A stretch of 8,766 nt of DNA from DASUAS01 sp035763625 (GTDB lineage: Bacteria > Actinomycetota > Acidimicrobiia > IMCC26256 > DASPTH01), in contig DASUAS010000283.1 in NCBI GenBank assembly GCA_035763625.1, forward strand, positions 1-8,766. The letters run 5' to 3'. How positions within the stretch are numbered: the first letter of the stretch is position 1; every line of letters begins with the position of its first letter. A program made the position numbers and the translations under genes. Positions 1 through 6,085 of the stretch are shown here, piece after piece. The notes below the pieces were generated by a model. That model saw nothing but the letters and a program-made list of their open reading frames with translations. It was not told the origin of the DNA and searched no databases.

Positions 1-1
1 G

Positions 2-748
2 CCGCCGCCTCCTCCCTCCCCCGCCGCGCCGGGCGACCGGCTGCTCGACGCGCGCGGTGTGCGGGTCACGCTCGGCGGCCGCACCGTCGTGCGAGACGTC
101 GACCTCGAGCTGCGCGCGGGTGACGTGATCGCGCTCTTCGGTCGCAACGGCGCGGGCAAGACCACCCTGCTGCGCGCGCTCGCCGGCCTGCAGCAACCGA
201 GCTCGGGCATCGTCGACGCGCGAGGGCGCGTCGCGTACGTACCGCAGAACCCGAACACGATGCTGTTCTCGTCGTCGGTGCGTCGTGAGCTGGTGGAGAC
301 GCAGCGCCTGCTCGGCGCGATCGACGCAGCCGCGGTCGACCGGTGGCTCGATGCCCTGCATCTCGGTGAACTGGCCGACGAGCACCCACGCAGCCTGTCG
401 GGCGGCCAACGCCAACGCGTCGCCATCGCGGCGGTCGCGGTGGGTGGCGCACCGGTGTTGCTGCTCGACGAGCCGACGCGCGGGATGGACGCGCCGTCGC
501 GCACCGCGCTCGAGCACGCCGTCCGCGAGCACGCAGGAGGTGGCGGCGCGGTCGTGCTCGCGACCCACGACGTCGAGCTCGCAGCGCGCATCGCCTCACA
601 TGCCGTCGTGCTCGGCGACGGAGAGATCGTTGCCGACGGCGACGCCCGCACGGTGCTCGCCGGGTCGCTCTTCGCTCCGCAGGTGTTGCGGGTGCTGCCA
701 CCCTTCCTCACGGTCGAGGAAGTCGACGCGGAGCTGGCGCGATCGTGA
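2..748 (+). CDS. ECF transporter ATP-binding protein, C-terminal ATPase domain (5' partial)
   Basis: ABC ATPase that would power an energy-coupling factor (ECF) vitamin or metal importer at the inner face of the membrane. The frame is open from the first base of the window, so the start is outside. The GTG at 59 falls inside the first beta strand and is probably not the start. The first codons form a proline-rich stretch (PPPPPSPAAPGD), as expected of a linker between two ATPase halves in fused EcfA proteins; the fusion is inferred. Numbered from GTG 59: Walker A GRNGAGKT 28-35, Q-loop VPQNPNTMLF 61-70 (ECF-like), signature LSGGQ 113-117, Walker B VLLLDE 133-138, H-loop His170. The tail FAPQVLRVLPPFLTVEEV also resembles actinobacterial EcfA proteins. 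The stop overlaps the S-component start (GTGA), implying translational coupling. An EcfT membrane partner is not visible and may lie upstream. Confidence 0.9.
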   Translation, partial: PPPPPSPAAPGDRLLDARGVRVTLGGRTVVRDVDLELRAGDVIALFGRNGAGKTTLLRALAGLQQPSSGIVDARGRVAYVPQNPNTMLFSSSVRRELVETQRLLGAIDAAAVDRWLDALHLGELADEHPRSLSGGQRQRVAIAAVAVGGAPVLLLDEPTRGMDAPSRTALEHAVREHAGGGGAVVLATHDVELAARIASHAVVLGDGEIVADGDARTVLAGSLFAPQVLRVLPPFLTVEEVDAELARS

Positions 749-1590
749 GCCTCGTAGTCGCGCCGCCGCGCGCCGGGATCGCCGCGCGCGTCCGCCCGTA
801 CGCGGTGTACGTGCTGATGGTCTTGCTCGGCGCGGCGGCCTTCCTCTACCCCTTCTGGTTGCCGTCGACCGCGTTGCCGAGCCAGGCGCACAGCGGCGAC
901 GCGCCCCTCGTCGCCGCCCTCGTGGGCGCGCTCGTGATCGCGGCGGTGATGCTCGAGGTGCGGCGGGGAACGATGAACGGTGCGACCGTCGCCATCCTCG
1001 GGATGCTGTCGGCGGTCGCGGGGTTGCTGCGCCTCATCGACCTGCCCGGCGGTGGGAGCGGCATCTTCTTCCTCGTCATCCTCGCCGGCGCCGCGTTCGG
1101 ACCGCGCTTCGGGCTGCTGCTCGGCCTGTGCGCGATGGCGGTGTCGGCGATCGTCACCGGCGGCATCGGCCCCTGGCTCCCGTTCCAGATGCTCGCGCTC
1201 TCGTGGATGGGCGCCGGCGCCGGGTTCGCGGGGCTCGCGACCCGCCGGCTCGACCCCCGCGTCGAGGTGGTCACGCTCGCCGCGTACGCGTGGGTGTGGG
1301 GCTTCGTCTACGGGGCGATCATGAACCTCTGGTTCTGGCCCTTCGCCCGCGGCGGGACGCTCGACTGGCACCCGGGACTCGACCTCGCGCAGACCCTCGA
1401 CCGCTACTGGCAGTTCTACGTCGCCACCTCGCTCGGATGGGACGCCGCGGCCGCCACCGCCAACGCGATCCTCGTGCTCCTCACCGGTCTGGTGCTGATG
1501 CGCTCCCTCCGCCGCTTCGCCCACCGCCTCGACCCCGCCGTCGAGTTCACCGCCATGGAAGGCGAGGTTGCGTCGTTCGTACGTGAATAA
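745..1590 (+). CDS. ECF transporter S component (substrate-specific membrane subunit)
   Basis: Integral membrane protein of 281 residues that would bind the substrate of the ECF importer and work with the ATPase encoded just upstream. The GTG start overlaps the ATPase stop by 4 bp. Hydrophobic segments are visible at about 19-40, 54-71, 78-98, 106-138, 146-165, 174-198 and 235-252, with a short loop PGGGSGIFF at 101-109. The core FGPRFGLLLGLCAMAVSAIVTGG followed by GPWLPFQ (119-148) resembles a group of actinobacterial S components often found beside ECF ATPases. The substrate cannot be read from the sequence. Some related loci have been linked to cobalamin or similar cofactors, but nothing here, such as a riboswitch, supports that. 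The final codons lie in the left arm and loop of a hairpin, and the TAA stop is in its loop. Confidence 0.82.
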   Translation: MSLVVAPPRAGIAARVRPYAVYVLMVLLGAAAFLYPFWLPSTALPSQAHSGDAPLVAALVGALVIAAVMLEVRRGTMNGATVAILGMLSAVAGLLRLIDLPGGGSGIFFLVILAGAAFGPRFGLLLGLCAMAVSAIVTGGIGPWLPFQMLALSWMGAGAGFAGLATRRLDPRVEVVTLAAYAWVWGFVYGAIMNLWFWPFARGGTLDWHPGLDLAQTLDRYWQFYVATSLGWDAAAATANAILVLLTGLVLMRSLRRFAHRLDPAVEFTAMEGEVASFVRE

Positions 1591-1612
1591 CACGTAGCAG
1601 CGACGCAACCTT
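1564..1612. terminator. Interrupted hairpin between convergent operons, likely bidirectional terminator
   Basis: An 11-bp perfect inverted repeat, AGGTTGCGTCG (1565-1575) and CGACGCAACCT (1601-1611), encloses a second perfect 6-bp stem TACGTG (1580-1585) and CACGTA (1591-1596) with loop AATAA. In RNA, G-U pairs can extend the outer stem at 1564/1612 and inward at 1576/1600, followed by a U-A pair, leaving a small internal loop. The loop contains the TAA stop of the S-component gene, and the minus-strand operon ends 3 bp to the right. There is no run of T on either side, so it is not a classical intrinsic terminator. Its symmetry suits a two-way terminator or a 3'-end stabiliser. Confidence 0.7.
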
Positions 1613-1614
1613 GG

Positions 1615-1791
1615 TCAGGGGCGGGGGTCGAAGAGCTCGGTGACGAACTCCTCGAGCGCGGCCCGGCCCTCGGGGGTGGTGACGTCGCCGACGAAGACGG
1701 CGGCGCGGGTGGTGTCGGACTCGAGCGCGCGAGCGGTCTCGCCGAGGGTGCCGGCGTCGTCGTCGCTCCCCACGAGGACGACGACGTTCAC
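1615..1791 (-). CDS. Small hypothetical protein (58 aa)
   Basis: I do not recognise this gene. It is a 58-residue soluble-looking acidic protein, beginning VNVVVLVGSDDDAG and ending EFVTELFDPRP. The order of hydrophobic strand VNVVVLVG, helix-like GETARALESD, strand AAVFVGD and helix-like GRAALEEFVTELF suggests a small beta-alpha-beta-alpha fold. The GTG start is chosen because it overlaps the TGA of the MauE-like gene by 4 bp (GTGA), as in many coupled actinobacterial genes. The same frame stays open further upstream, but there it would lie wholly inside the MauE-like gene and reads as arginine-rich shadow sequence. It is the last gene of the four-gene minus-strand operon. There are no cysteines and no signal peptide. 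MauE-type genes often sit beside a thioredoxin-like gene, but this protein has no CxxC motif. A diverged accessory or gene remnant is possible. Confidence 0.6.
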   Translation of the reverse strand: MNVVVLVGSDDDAGTLGETARALESDTTRAAVFVGDVTTPEGRAALEEFVTELFDPRP

Positions 1792-2276
1792 GTGCGCACC
1801 ACCAGCACCGCCGACACCGCGAGGAAGCCGCAGCCGAGGAGCACGGTGCCGAGCACCGCGGTGGGCTCCGCCATCGTGGTCGCGCCGGTCGCGACGAGCG
1901 CCAGCGCGAGGAACCACGAGTTGCGGAACAGCGAGCCGAGCGACAGGTCGCGCTTCGACGCGGCGCCGAAGCAGTTGCACGGACGCCGGTCGTTCGCCAC
2001 GATCCGCCGCACGAGCACGACGGTGAACACGAGGAAGGTGGCCAGCGCGAGCCAGCTCGGCCACGCGGCGTGGACGAGCAGCAGCAGCGCGGCCAACACC
2101 AGCTCGTAGACCGGCACGGCCAGCGCGGTCAGCACCGTGATCCAGGCGTAGCGGCCGAACTGCGCGCGGTACCCGTGGATCGACTGGCGCACCGCGAGGA
2201 GCTTGCCCACCCCCGACGTCACGAGCACGATCGCCACGACGACGCGCGCGGCGAGCGCGACGTCGTCGGCGGTCAC
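1788..2276 (-). CDS. MauE/DoxX-like redox-associated membrane protein
   Basis: Membrane protein of 162 residues with hydrophobic segments at about 6-27, 45-70, 74-91, 118-136 and 139-160. After the third segment comes RRPCNCFGAASKRDLSLGSLFRNSW, with Cys100 and Cys102 in a C-N-C-F-G motif typical of MauE-like proteins. In methylamine utilisation MauE assists disulfide formation in methylamine dehydrogenase. Most actinobacterial homologues lie outside mau clusters and have no proven role, so general membrane thiol redox is as far as I can go. The GTG start at 2276 lies 1 nt past the TGA of the flavin reductase gene, with GAGG 6 nt upstream inside that gene. An in-frame upstream extension reads as serine- and arginine-rich shadow sequence and is rejected. 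The stop overlaps the start of the 58-residue gene. Confidence 0.8.
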   Translation of the reverse strand: MTADDVALAARVVVAIVLVTSGVGKLLAVRQSIHGYRAQFGRYAWITVLTALAVPVYELVLAALLLLVHAAWPSWLALATFLVFTVVLVRRIVANDRRPCNCFGAASKRDLSLGSLFRNSWFLALALVATGATTMAEPTAVLGTVLLGCGFLAVSAVLVVRT

Positions 2277-2277
2277 C

Positions 2278-2790
2278 TCACGCCTCGTGCATGCGCTCGT
2301 ACCCACCGCGGAAGAAGAGGAGCGGCCGCTCGCCTTCGCGCATGTCGAGGTCGAGCACGCGCCCGACGATGATCTTGTGGTCACCGCCGGGGTGTTCGGC
2401 CTCGAAGCGGCAGTCGAGGTAGGCGATCGCCTCCTCGAGCACCGGGGCGCCCGACACGCCGACGTGCCACGGGGTGTGGGCGAAGCGGTCGGCGCCCTTC
2501 TGGGCGAACAGGTTGCAGAGCTCCTGGTGGCCCTCGCCGAGGATGTTCACCGCGAACGTGCCCGCCTGCTCGATGCGCGGCCAGGTCGACGACGTGTGCG
2601 CGACGCAGAACAGGATCAACGGCGGGTCGAGCGACAGGGACGTGAACGAGTTGGCGGCCATCCCCACCGGCTCGTCACCGTCCATCGCGGTGATGATCGT
2701 GACCCCGGTCGCGAACTGACCGAGCACCGAACGGAACCGCTTGTCGTCGGGCACGAGCACGAACTCGGCGGCGGCGGAGTCTTCGGCCAA
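2278..2790 (-). CDS. Flavin reductase family protein (FMN-binding split barrel)
   Basis: A 170-residue flavoprotein of the HpaC/ActVB-type flavin reductase family, which uses NAD(P)H to reduce FMN or FAD for a partner monooxygenase, or acts as a flavin-dependent oxidoreductase itself. Visible family features are FATGVTIITA (26-35), the flavin-phosphate loop GMAANSFTSLSLDPP (43-57), a GGDHKIIVGRV segment near the C-terminus, and the end PLLFFRGGYERM. The length is normal. The TTG start at 2790 is chosen because GGGAG lies 6 nt upstream and because it falls 16 bp after the stop of the hydrolase gene. No ATG or GTG fits as well. No monooxygenase gene is visible here, so the partner is unknown. 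The close spacing on both sides implies co-transcription with the hydrolase and the MauE-like gene. Confidence 0.9.
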   Translation of the reverse strand: MAEDSAAAEFVLVPDDKRFRSVLGQFATGVTIITAMDGDEPVGMAANSFTSLSLDPPLILFCVAHTSSTWPRIEQAGTFAVNILGEGHQELCNLFAQKGADRFAHTPWHVGVSGAPVLEEAIAYLDCRFEAEHPGGDHKIIVGRVLDLDMREGERPLLFFRGGYERMHEA

Positions 2791-2806
2791 CGGATGCTCC
2801 CTGAGG

Positions 2807-3685
2807 TCAGCGCGACGACGGACGCAGCTCGTGGCGCAGGCCGTCGGCCGCCGCGAACACCTCGGGGCCGTTGATCCGCGCCGACGTCTCGCGCGCGTCG
2901 CGCAGGATCGTGTCGAGGCGCTCGTCGCCGTGCGACGGGCAGTGGTGGAACAGCGCGAGCTGACGGGCACCGGCTTCCTTGGCCACGTGGACGGCGTAGT
3001 CGACGGTGCAGTGCCCCCACGTGCGCTTCATCTCGTACTCGTCGACCGTGTGCTGCGCGTCGTGGATCAGGAGGTCGACGCCGTCGCCGAGCTCGAGGAC
3101 GTCGCGGGGCACGTAGTCGTCGGCGTCCTCGGGCACGGTGCCTGGTCCGTGGTCGGAGAGGTACGCAACCGACACGCCTTCCATCTCGACCCGGAAGCCG
3201 AGCGTCGGGTCGGTGTGGCGCACCCAGCGCGATCGCACCTTGGCGCCGTTGAGTGCGAAGTCGTCGTTGGCCACCGATTCGAACGCGACGTCGCCGCGCA
3301 GCTCTTCGGGCGTGATCGGGAAGTAGGGCGGGCTCATCACCTGGCGGAAGACGGTGCCGAGCGGTCCTTCTTCCTGGTGCGGACCGATGACGGTGACGGT
3401 GCCGCCGCCGGCGGCGAGCGGCGCGAAGAACGGCAACCCCTGGATGTGGTCCCAGTGCAGGTGGGTGAGCAGCACGGTGGCCCGGTAGCCGTCGGTGCGG
3501 CCTTCGGCGTTGAGCGTGTCGCCGTAGTTGCGCAGTCCGGTGCCGAGGTCGAAGACGATCGGGTCGTGGCCGTCGCACGCGATCTCGACGCACGAGGTGT
3601 TCCCCCCGTACCGATCGAACTGGCGGCCGTCGCACGGAGTTGACCCGCGTACCCCCCAGAAGTTCACGTGCGTCACACCGGACAC
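2807..3685 (-). CDS. MBL-fold metallo-hydrolase (WGVRGSTP type)
   Basis: Metallo-beta-lactamase-fold hydrolase of about 292 residues, in the group opening with FWGVRGSTPC and resembling PhnP and cyclic phosphodiesterase-like enzymes. The substrate is unknown; a phosphodiester is a family-level guess. Metal site residues, numbered from GTG 3685: HLHWDH at 75-80 (His75, His77, Asp79, His80), His157 in HTDP, Asp178 in SDHGPG, His208-Asp209 in HDAQHT, His225 in WGHCT and His247/His248 in FHHCPSH. It is soluble with no signal peptide. The start is uncertain. GTG 3685 lies exactly 7 nt past a TAACCT box and would be leaderless. GTG 3676 lies 11 nt after GGAG and matches the family N-terminus equally well. 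ATG 3757 would add a basic, atypical tail and overlap regulatory DNA. It is first in the minus-strand operon. Confidence 0.88.
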   Translation of the reverse strand: MSGVTHVNFWGVRGSTPCDGRQFDRYGGNTSCVEIACDGHDPIVFDLGTGLRNYGDTLNAEGRTDGYRATVLLTHLHWDHIQGLPFFAPLAAGGGTVTVIGPHQEEGPLGTVFRQVMSPPYFPITPEELRGDVAFESVANDDFALNGAKVRSRWVRHTDPTLGFRVEMEGVSVAYLSDHGPGTVPEDADDYVPRDVLELGDGVDLLIHDAQHTVDEYEMKRTWGHCTVDYAVHVAKEAGARQLALFHHCPSHGDERLDTILRDARETSARINGPEVFAAADGLRHELRPSSR

Positions 3686-3692
3686 GTCTCCG

Positions 3693-3698
3693 AGGTTA
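3693..3698 (-). promoter_or_regulatory. Putative -10 box of the hydrolase operon
   Basis: TAACCT on the minus strand fits the actinobacterial TANNNT pattern, with the likely transcription start 7 nt on, at the GTG at 3685. It lies in the 10-mer CGCTAACCTC that recurs at the MaoC promoter. No -35 hexamer resembling TTGACA lies 17-18 nt upstream (the region reads GGGGCC), which fits a promoter needing an activator. Confidence 0.45.
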
Positions 3699-3758
3699 GC
3701 GGCCGTGGCCGCGCGGGCCCCTTGCCGGGTGGCGCGAATCCGCTGGTCGCGGGCCATC

Positions 3759-3774
3759 TGTGACCTGCTTCACA
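3759..3774. promoter_or_regulatory. CRP/FNR-family operator-like palindrome
   Basis: TGTGACCTGCTTCACA is a perfect TGTGA-N6-TCACA palindrome, identical in its fixed positions to the consensus of the cAMP receptor protein and close to that of the actinobacterial CRP homologue GlxR. It sits in the gap between the permease stop (3785) and the hydrolase gene. Its centre is about 81.5 bp upstream of the proposed transcription start at 3685, a spacing compatible with class I activation by CRP. Binding by a CRP homologue is inferred; no such regulator gene is in the window. Confidence 0.6.
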
Positions 3775-3784
3775 TCTCGCTGGG

Positions 3785-4630
3785 TCAGCTCAGCACGCGG
3801 CGCTTGAACCCGTTGATCCCGAGCCACGTGAACAGCGCGGCGAAGCCGATGAGCGCGCCGTACACCGCCCACAGGCTCATGTGCGGCGCGTTGGTGAGCG
3901 CGGCGCGGAAGCCCTCGGAGATGTAGACGAGCGGGTTGACGAGCACGAGGATCTGCAGCCACTTGATCGTCTGGAGCGACGACCACGAGTAGTAGATGCA
4001 GCCGAGGAAGGTGATCGGGATCACGATGATGCCGAACAGCAGCGGGACGGTGCGGGGGTCGAAGCGGGTCCCGAACGTGAGCCCGAGCGCGCCGCACGTG
4101 TAGCAGGCGAGCGGGGTCAGCGTCAGCAGCACGAGCCAGTCGATGTCGAGGTGCACGGGCGTCGCGGGGACGACGGCCGCGATCGGGAAGACCAGCAACG
4201 CCGAGATGAGGCCGCTCAACGCGCCCCACATCGACTTCTGGATCGCGACCAGCCACACCGGCATGGGCGCGAGCACGCGATCCTCGATCTCGCGCGTGTA
4301 GCCGAACTCCTGCACCATCGGCAGCGACACCGACTGGATGCCCTGGAAGAGGATGGCGAGGCCGACGACGCCGGCGACGAGCAGCGTGGAGAAGCTGGCG
4401 GCCTCGCCGGCACCACCGACGCCCTGGCCGATCTTCGGGAACACGTACGTGAACACGAACACCAGCAGGAACGGCTGGAGGATCGTGCGCGGGACGAACT
4501 CCCCGAGGGTCTTCCGCAGCACGACGAGGTCGCGCAGGATGAGGGCCCGGAACGCGACGCGTGAGGCCGCGACCGGCTTCCGCGCGGGCGCGAGTGCGAC
4601 GGGTGGAGCGGTGACGGTGGCCGTGGTCAT
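3785..4630 (-). CDS. ABC-2 type exporter permease (DrrB-like)
   Basis: Membrane subunit of 281 residues for an ABC-2 exporter, working with the ATPase encoded just upstream. A soluble N-terminal stretch (1-45) rich in Ala, Pro and Thr precedes hydrophobic segments at about 49-65, 82-100, 128-154, 165-187, 195-213 and 253-272. Family features are the cytosolic motif YTREIEDRVLAPMPVW (111-126) and the late ABC-2 signature NPLVYISEGFRAALT (232-246). The length is normal for DrrB-type permeases, which export anthracyclines, other drugs or lipids; the substrate here is unknown. The ATG overlaps the ATPase stop by 4 bp (ATGA). The gene ends the operon and is followed by the CRP-like site, with no obvious hairpin terminator between them. 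Confidence 0.92.
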   Translation of the reverse strand: MTTATVTAPPVALAPARKPVAASRVAFRALILRDLVVLRKTLGEFVPRTILQPFLLVFVFTYVFPKIGQGVGGAGEAASFSTLLVAGVVGLAILFQGIQSVSLPMVQEFGYTREIEDRVLAPMPVWLVAIQKSMWGALSGLISALLVFPIAAVVPATPVHLDIDWLVLLTLTPLACYTCGALGLTFGTRFDPRTVPLLFGIIVIPITFLGCIYYSWSSLQTIKWLQILVLVNPLVYISEGFRAALTNAPHMSLWAVYGALIGFAALFTWLGINGFKRRVLS

Positions 4631-5583
4631 TCGCGCAGGTCCTTCCCGGTGAGGTTGATGAAGACGGTCTCGAGCGTCGGTTCGGTGACGGAGAGGTCGG
4701 ACACTTCGTAGCCGTGTCGCTCGGCGGCGCTGAAGACGAGCGGGAGCACCCCGCTCTGCGCCTGCACCTCGACGACGACGGTGGAGTCCACACGCGTCGC
4801 CTGCTGCGCGCCCGGCACCTCGGCCTCGAGCATCTTCGCCAGCGCGTCGAGATCCCCCGACGCGGTGACGGTCACGACGGTGTCGGCGCCGGTCGAGCGC
4901 TTGAGCTCCGACGGCCGCCCGAGCGCGAGCAGCTTGCCCCGATCGATGATGGCGAGGCGGTTGCAGAGCTCGTCCGCCTCCTCCATGTAGTGGGTGGTGA
5001 GGAGGATGGTCTGGCCGTCGCCGTGCAGCTCTCCGAGGATCTCCCACAGCGCGAGGCGGCTCTGCGGATCGAGACCGGCGGTCGGCTCGTCGAGGAACAG
5101 GATGGCGGGTCGGTGCATGATCGCCCGCGCCACCATGAGGCGCTGCGCCATGCCTCCGGACAGCGCGGCGACCCTCTCCTTGCCTCGTTCGGCCAGCCGG
5201 AACTGCTCGAGCAGGTAGTCGGCCTGCTGGCGCGACGTCGTGGCCGACATGCCGAAGAAGCGCCCGTGGAAGTAGAGGTTCTCCCACACGGTGAGCGCGC
5301 GGTCGAGTGTGTTGCTCTGTGGCACCACCCCGATCACCTGCTTCGCCGCGGTGGGGTGCGCGACCACGTCGATGCCGCCGACGAACGCCCGTCCGCTCGT
5401 GGGGATCACGCGCGTCGTGAGCATGCCGGCGGTCGTGGTCTTGCCCGCGCCGTTGGGCCCGAGCAGTCCGAAGATCTCTCCCTGGTGCACCTCGAGGTCG
5501 AGCTGGTCGACCGCCTTGAGCCCACCGGGGTAGACCTTGGTGAGCGCCTCGGTGCGGATCACCACGTCGTCAACGGCGGGCAT
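4627..5583 (-). CDS. ABC exporter ATP-binding protein (DrrA-like)
   Basis: ATPase of 318 residues that would drive export through the DrrB-like permease. Motifs: Walker A GPNGAGKT 42-49, Q-loop Gln89, signature LSGGM 141-145, Walker B ILFLDE 161-166, D-loop GLD 170-172 and H-loop His198 (TTHYMEEAD). A C-terminal extension of about 100 residues ends PTLETVFINLTGKDLRE, the hallmark tail of the daunorubicin-resistance DrrA family. The signature has Met in place of the usual fifth Gln, common in this family. ATG 5583 is chosen because a strong AGGAGG ends 6 nt upstream; an ATG 33 bp further up adds only an arginine-rich stretch. The gene overlaps the end of the MarR gene by 14 bp and the permease start by 4 bp. 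Confidence 0.95.
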   Translation of the reverse strand: MPAVDDVVIRTEALTKVYPGGLKAVDQLDLEVHQGEIFGLLGPNGAGKTTTAGMLTTRVIPTSGRAFVGGIDVVAHPTAAKQVIGVVPQSNTLDRALTVWENLYFHGRFFGMSATTSRQQADYLLEQFRLAERGKERVAALSGGMAQRLMVARAIMHRPAILFLDEPTAGLDPQSRLALWEILGELHGDGQTILLTTHYMEEADELCNRLAIIDRGKLLALGRPSELKRSTGADTVVTVTASGDLDALAKMLEAEVPGAQQATRVDSTVVVEVQAQSGVLPLVFSAAERHGYEVSDLSVTEPTLETVFINLTGKDLRE

Positions 5584-6031
5584 CGGAGACCTCCTGCTTC
5601 GTCTTGTCGTGCGCACGCTGCTCGAAGTAGGTGTGGATGCGCGGCAGCGCGCGGCTCAGGACCTCGATGTCTCGCTTGGTCAGGATGCCGCGGAGCTCGT
5701 CGTCGAGGTCGTGCACGACGGCGTGGAGCTCGCGCAGCCGCTCCAGGCCTGCGGGCGTGACGACCACGCGCACCACGCGCCGATCGTCGGGATCGGGGCG
5801 CCGCTCGACGAGTCCTTCGTCGGCGAGCTTGTCGAGATGGCGCACGAGCGTGGGCGGCTCGATGCGCATGTGGTGCGCGAGCTCGCGTTGGCTGGCGCCT
5901 TCGGCGTTCGCTGCTTCCTTCAGGAGCACCCAGTTCCAGAGGCTGGCGCCGTGCTCGTCCAACCGCCGGTCGAGCTCGTCGTGCACCGACCGGTGGGCCA
6001 TGTAGAGCAAGCGTCCGATGGTCTGTTCCAT
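5570..6031 (-). CDS. MarR family transcriptional regulator
   Basis: DNA-binding regulator of 153 residues with the MarR layout: N-terminal dimerisation helices, a winged helix-turn-helix at about 45-95 (QRELAHHMRIEPPTLVRHLDKLADEGLVER), a wing with DPDDRR at 80-85 followed by VVVTPAGLE, and C-terminal dimerisation helices. MarR proteins usually repress their own operon and release DNA on binding a small molecule. Here it precedes an exporter pair and overlaps it, so it probably controls efflux, with the exported compound a candidate inducer. The ATG at 6031 lies just downstream of a perfect palindrome over the promoter. The ribosome site is weak (GAG about 8 nt upstream), which would fit a very short leader. 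Confidence 0.93.
   Translation of the reverse strand: MEQTIGRLLYMAHRSVHDELDRRLDEHGASLWNWVLLKEAANAEGASQRELAHHMRIEPPTLVRHLDKLADEGLVERRPDPDDRRVVRVVVTPAGLERLRELHAVVHDLDDELRGILTKRDIEVLSRALPRIHTYFEQRAHDKTKQEVSDARR
5584..5595 (-). promoter_or_regulatory. Strong ribosome binding site deciding the DrrA-like start
   Basis: The minus strand reads AGGAGGTCTCCG directly before ATG 5583. The AGGAGG lies within the last codons of the MarR gene, so the exporter genes can be translated efficiently from the MarR transcript. It supports ATG 5583 over the upstream ATG. Confidence 0.8.
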
Positions 6032-6040
6032 AGCGCGCTC

Positions 6041-6063
6041 ATCATTAGCACACTAATGATTAG
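6041..6063. promoter_or_regulatory. MarR-type operator, two overlapping palindromes
   Basis: ATCATTAG-CACA-CTAATGAT (6041-6060) is a perfect 8-bp-arm inverted repeat. Its right half also belongs to CTAAT-G-ATTAG (6053-6063), giving three ATTAG-like half-sites in 23 bp. AT-rich palindromes of about 20 bp are typical of MarR operators. It begins 10 bp upstream of the MarR start codon and overlaps the predicted promoter, consistent with autorepression. The link to this regulator is inferred from position. Confidence 0.8.
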
Positions 6064-6070
6064 TTGTCGA
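6041..6070 (-). promoter_or_regulatory. Predicted promoter of the MarR-exporter operon
   Basis: On the minus strand TCGACA (6070-6065) serves as the -35 box and AATGAT (6046-6041) as the -10 box with an 18-nt spacer. The alternative TAATGA gives a 17-nt spacer. Transcription would start within a few bases of ATG 6031. The operator fills the spacer and -10, so a bound repressor would exclude RNA polymerase. Confidence 0.5.
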
Positions 6071-6085
6071 ACGAAACTGCCGCGC

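Noticed and set aside
285..1586. Long plus-strand frame running through the ATPase and S-component genes in another frame
   Set aside because: Its translation is dominated by Arg, Ala and Ser with no domain motif, whereas the other frame holds full Walker motifs and membrane segments. High GC makes long shadow frames common.
1615..1791. Resemblance of VLVGSDDDAGTL to the N-terminus of PurE (GSDSD motif)
   Set aside because: The protein is far too short and lacks the rest of the PurE fold. The match is a few residues and could be chance.
2616..3635. Long minus-strand frame over the hydrolase gene, and the plus-strand frame over the same region
   Set aside because: Both are arginine-rich shadows of the MBL hydrolase, which carries the complete HxHxDH metal site in its own frame.
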